Positions 63,456-64,000 of a DNA stretch of 64,000 bases are shown here, in pieces. Both the position numbers and the translations under genes were made by a program. Origin of the DNA: JACKII01 sp965202745 (GTDB taxonomy: Bacteria > Pseudomonadota > Alphaproteobacteria > Bin95); NCBI GenBank assembly GCA_965202745.1, contig CBDBCB010000020.1:186001-250000 (forward strand). The letters are read 5' to 3'. The notes under the pieces were generated by a model. It made no database searches. It saw nothing but the letters and a program-made list of their open reading frames with translations, and was not told the origin of the DNA. Numbering within the stretch: the first letter of the stretch is position 1; each line of letters starts with the position of its first letter.

Positions 63456-64000
63456 CTATTCTCTTTCAGGATGGCGTTGCTCAAACTCCCAGACCTCATC
63501 GAATCCGAGCAAAGCGTTCATGTCCGAGAAAGGTAACAACGGTGTATTCGCTCCGATCGTTGCACCGGTATCTTTGAGGGTTCCGTAGATACTCTTGTAT
63601 GCCGCCGCCGCAGCCATGAACCCCGAGCCCGGATGAATTGAAATTTGGTAACCCAGTGCTTCCAGACGCTCACGTGGCAAAACTGGCGTCCTACCGCCCT
63701 CGACGATATTGGCAAGTAGCGGGGTGCCTTTCAGGCGGGAACAGATGGTAGCCATCTCCTCCTCGCTCTCGGGGGATTCGATGAACAGGATGTCCGCCCC
63801 TGCCTCCGCGAAGGCTTCGCCACGGCGGATGGCTTCATCCAGGCCCAGGGTGGTGCGGGCGTCAGTGCGGGCGACGATCAGGAAATCTTTGGAGTCGCGC
63901 GCCTCGACCGCCACTTTGATCTTGCGGCACATGTCTTCGATGGGGACGACGCGGCGGCCAGGCGTGTGACCGCAGCGTTTCGGATATTCCTGGTCCTCCA
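63456..64000 (-). CDS. Isocitrate lyase/PEP mutase family protein, partial at right edge
   Basis: At least 181 residues of a TIM-barrel C-C lyase. The active-site loop 'EDQEYPKRCGHTPGRRVV' with its Cys lies near the edge, followed by 'DFLIVARTDARTTLGLDEAI', 'AGADILFIESPESEEEMATI' and 'LLANIVEGGRTPVL'. This is the carboxyvinyl-carboxyphosphonate mutase or 2-methylisocitrate/oxaloacetate-hydrolase-like branch, not true isocitrate lyase. The N-terminus is outside the window. Confidence 0.88.
   Translation of the reverse strand, partial: EDQEYPKRCGHTPGRRVVPIEDMCRKIKVAVEARDSKDFLIVARTDARTTLGLDEAIRRGEAFAEAGADILFIESPESEEEMATICSRLKGTPLLANIVEGGRTPVLPRERLEALGYQISIHPGSGFMAAAAAYKSIYGTLKDTGATIGANTPLLPFSDMNALLGFDEVWEFEQRHPERE

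Noticed and set aside
1..64000. CRISPR array, rRNA or tRNA genes
   Set aside because: I saw no regularly spaced identical repeats of 24-40 bases and no recognisable rRNA or complete tRNA cloverleaf. A covariance search would settle tRNAs.

Overview
The window reads as chromosome of a GC-rich alphaproteobacterium. The evidence is the gene set and gene order: glnD next to murJ and trpS, fused malic enzyme, phoR-pstSCAB-phoU-phoB, tripartite tricarboxylate (TTT) and TRAP transporters, many LLM-type and sugar-acid enzymes, and a VPLPA-like C-terminal sorting signal. I cannot name the genus. A strikingly high share of genes carries frameshifts, in-frame stops, insertions or lost catalytic residues. 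That suggests either a genome under relaxed selection, as in a host-associated or recently bottlenecked lineage, or an error-prone assembly.

Layout. 1-4.1 kb: a phosphatase edge fragment, a broken flavin monooxygenase, and the queuosine genes tgt-queA. 4.3-10.7 kb: a gamma-glutamyltransferase-family protein, a vapC remnant, and a sugar-acid block (IlvD/Edd dehydratase, uronate dehydrogenase, frameshifted mandelate-racemase-family enzyme). An unexplained, 11-bp-phased GTTTAG array lies in this block. 10.9-14.4 kb: rpiA, then a complete IS1595-family transposon with an exact 8-bp target duplication and P63C/DUF3800 cargo. 14.5-21.4 kb: a decayed MATE-like transporter, LLM enzyme, metallo-beta-lactamase-fold protein, esterase, Ldh-family reductase, and the decayed TRAP genes. 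21.5-26.3 kb: a second IS1595-type transposon, inserted inside dctM. It carries a BcgI-like restriction-modification cargo that was itself hit by an IS3 element.

26.5-33.8 kb is repeat-rich. It holds nfuA, an orphan dmsC, a GFA-family gene, a frameshifted exported VPLPA protein, a truncated haemoglobin next to an adenylate cyclase with an amber stop, and a dead polyketide-synthase acyltransferase fragment. 33.8-38.7 kb: a tctABC operon with two GFA genes lodged in it and a TIM-barrel isomerase. 38.7-53.6 kb is mostly healthy housekeeping sequence: TauE/SafE permease, trpS, murJ, glnD, a TPR/2OG-oxygenase protein, mutS, a methyltransferase, an M20 amidohydrolase and maeB. 53.7-63.1 kb: the Pho regulon locus with a clear Pho box, in which the phoB response regulator is destroyed by a frameshift, a stop and an IS481-type insertion. 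The right edge holds an isocitrate-lyase-family gene.

The most noteworthy system is the pair of IS1595 cargo transposons. Both carry different cargo behind the transposase with the same 8-bp start/stop overlap. The first cargo protein in each opens with the same short acidic FDDVV tail. A 370-bp block of their transposase genes is identical except for one base although the flanks have diverged.
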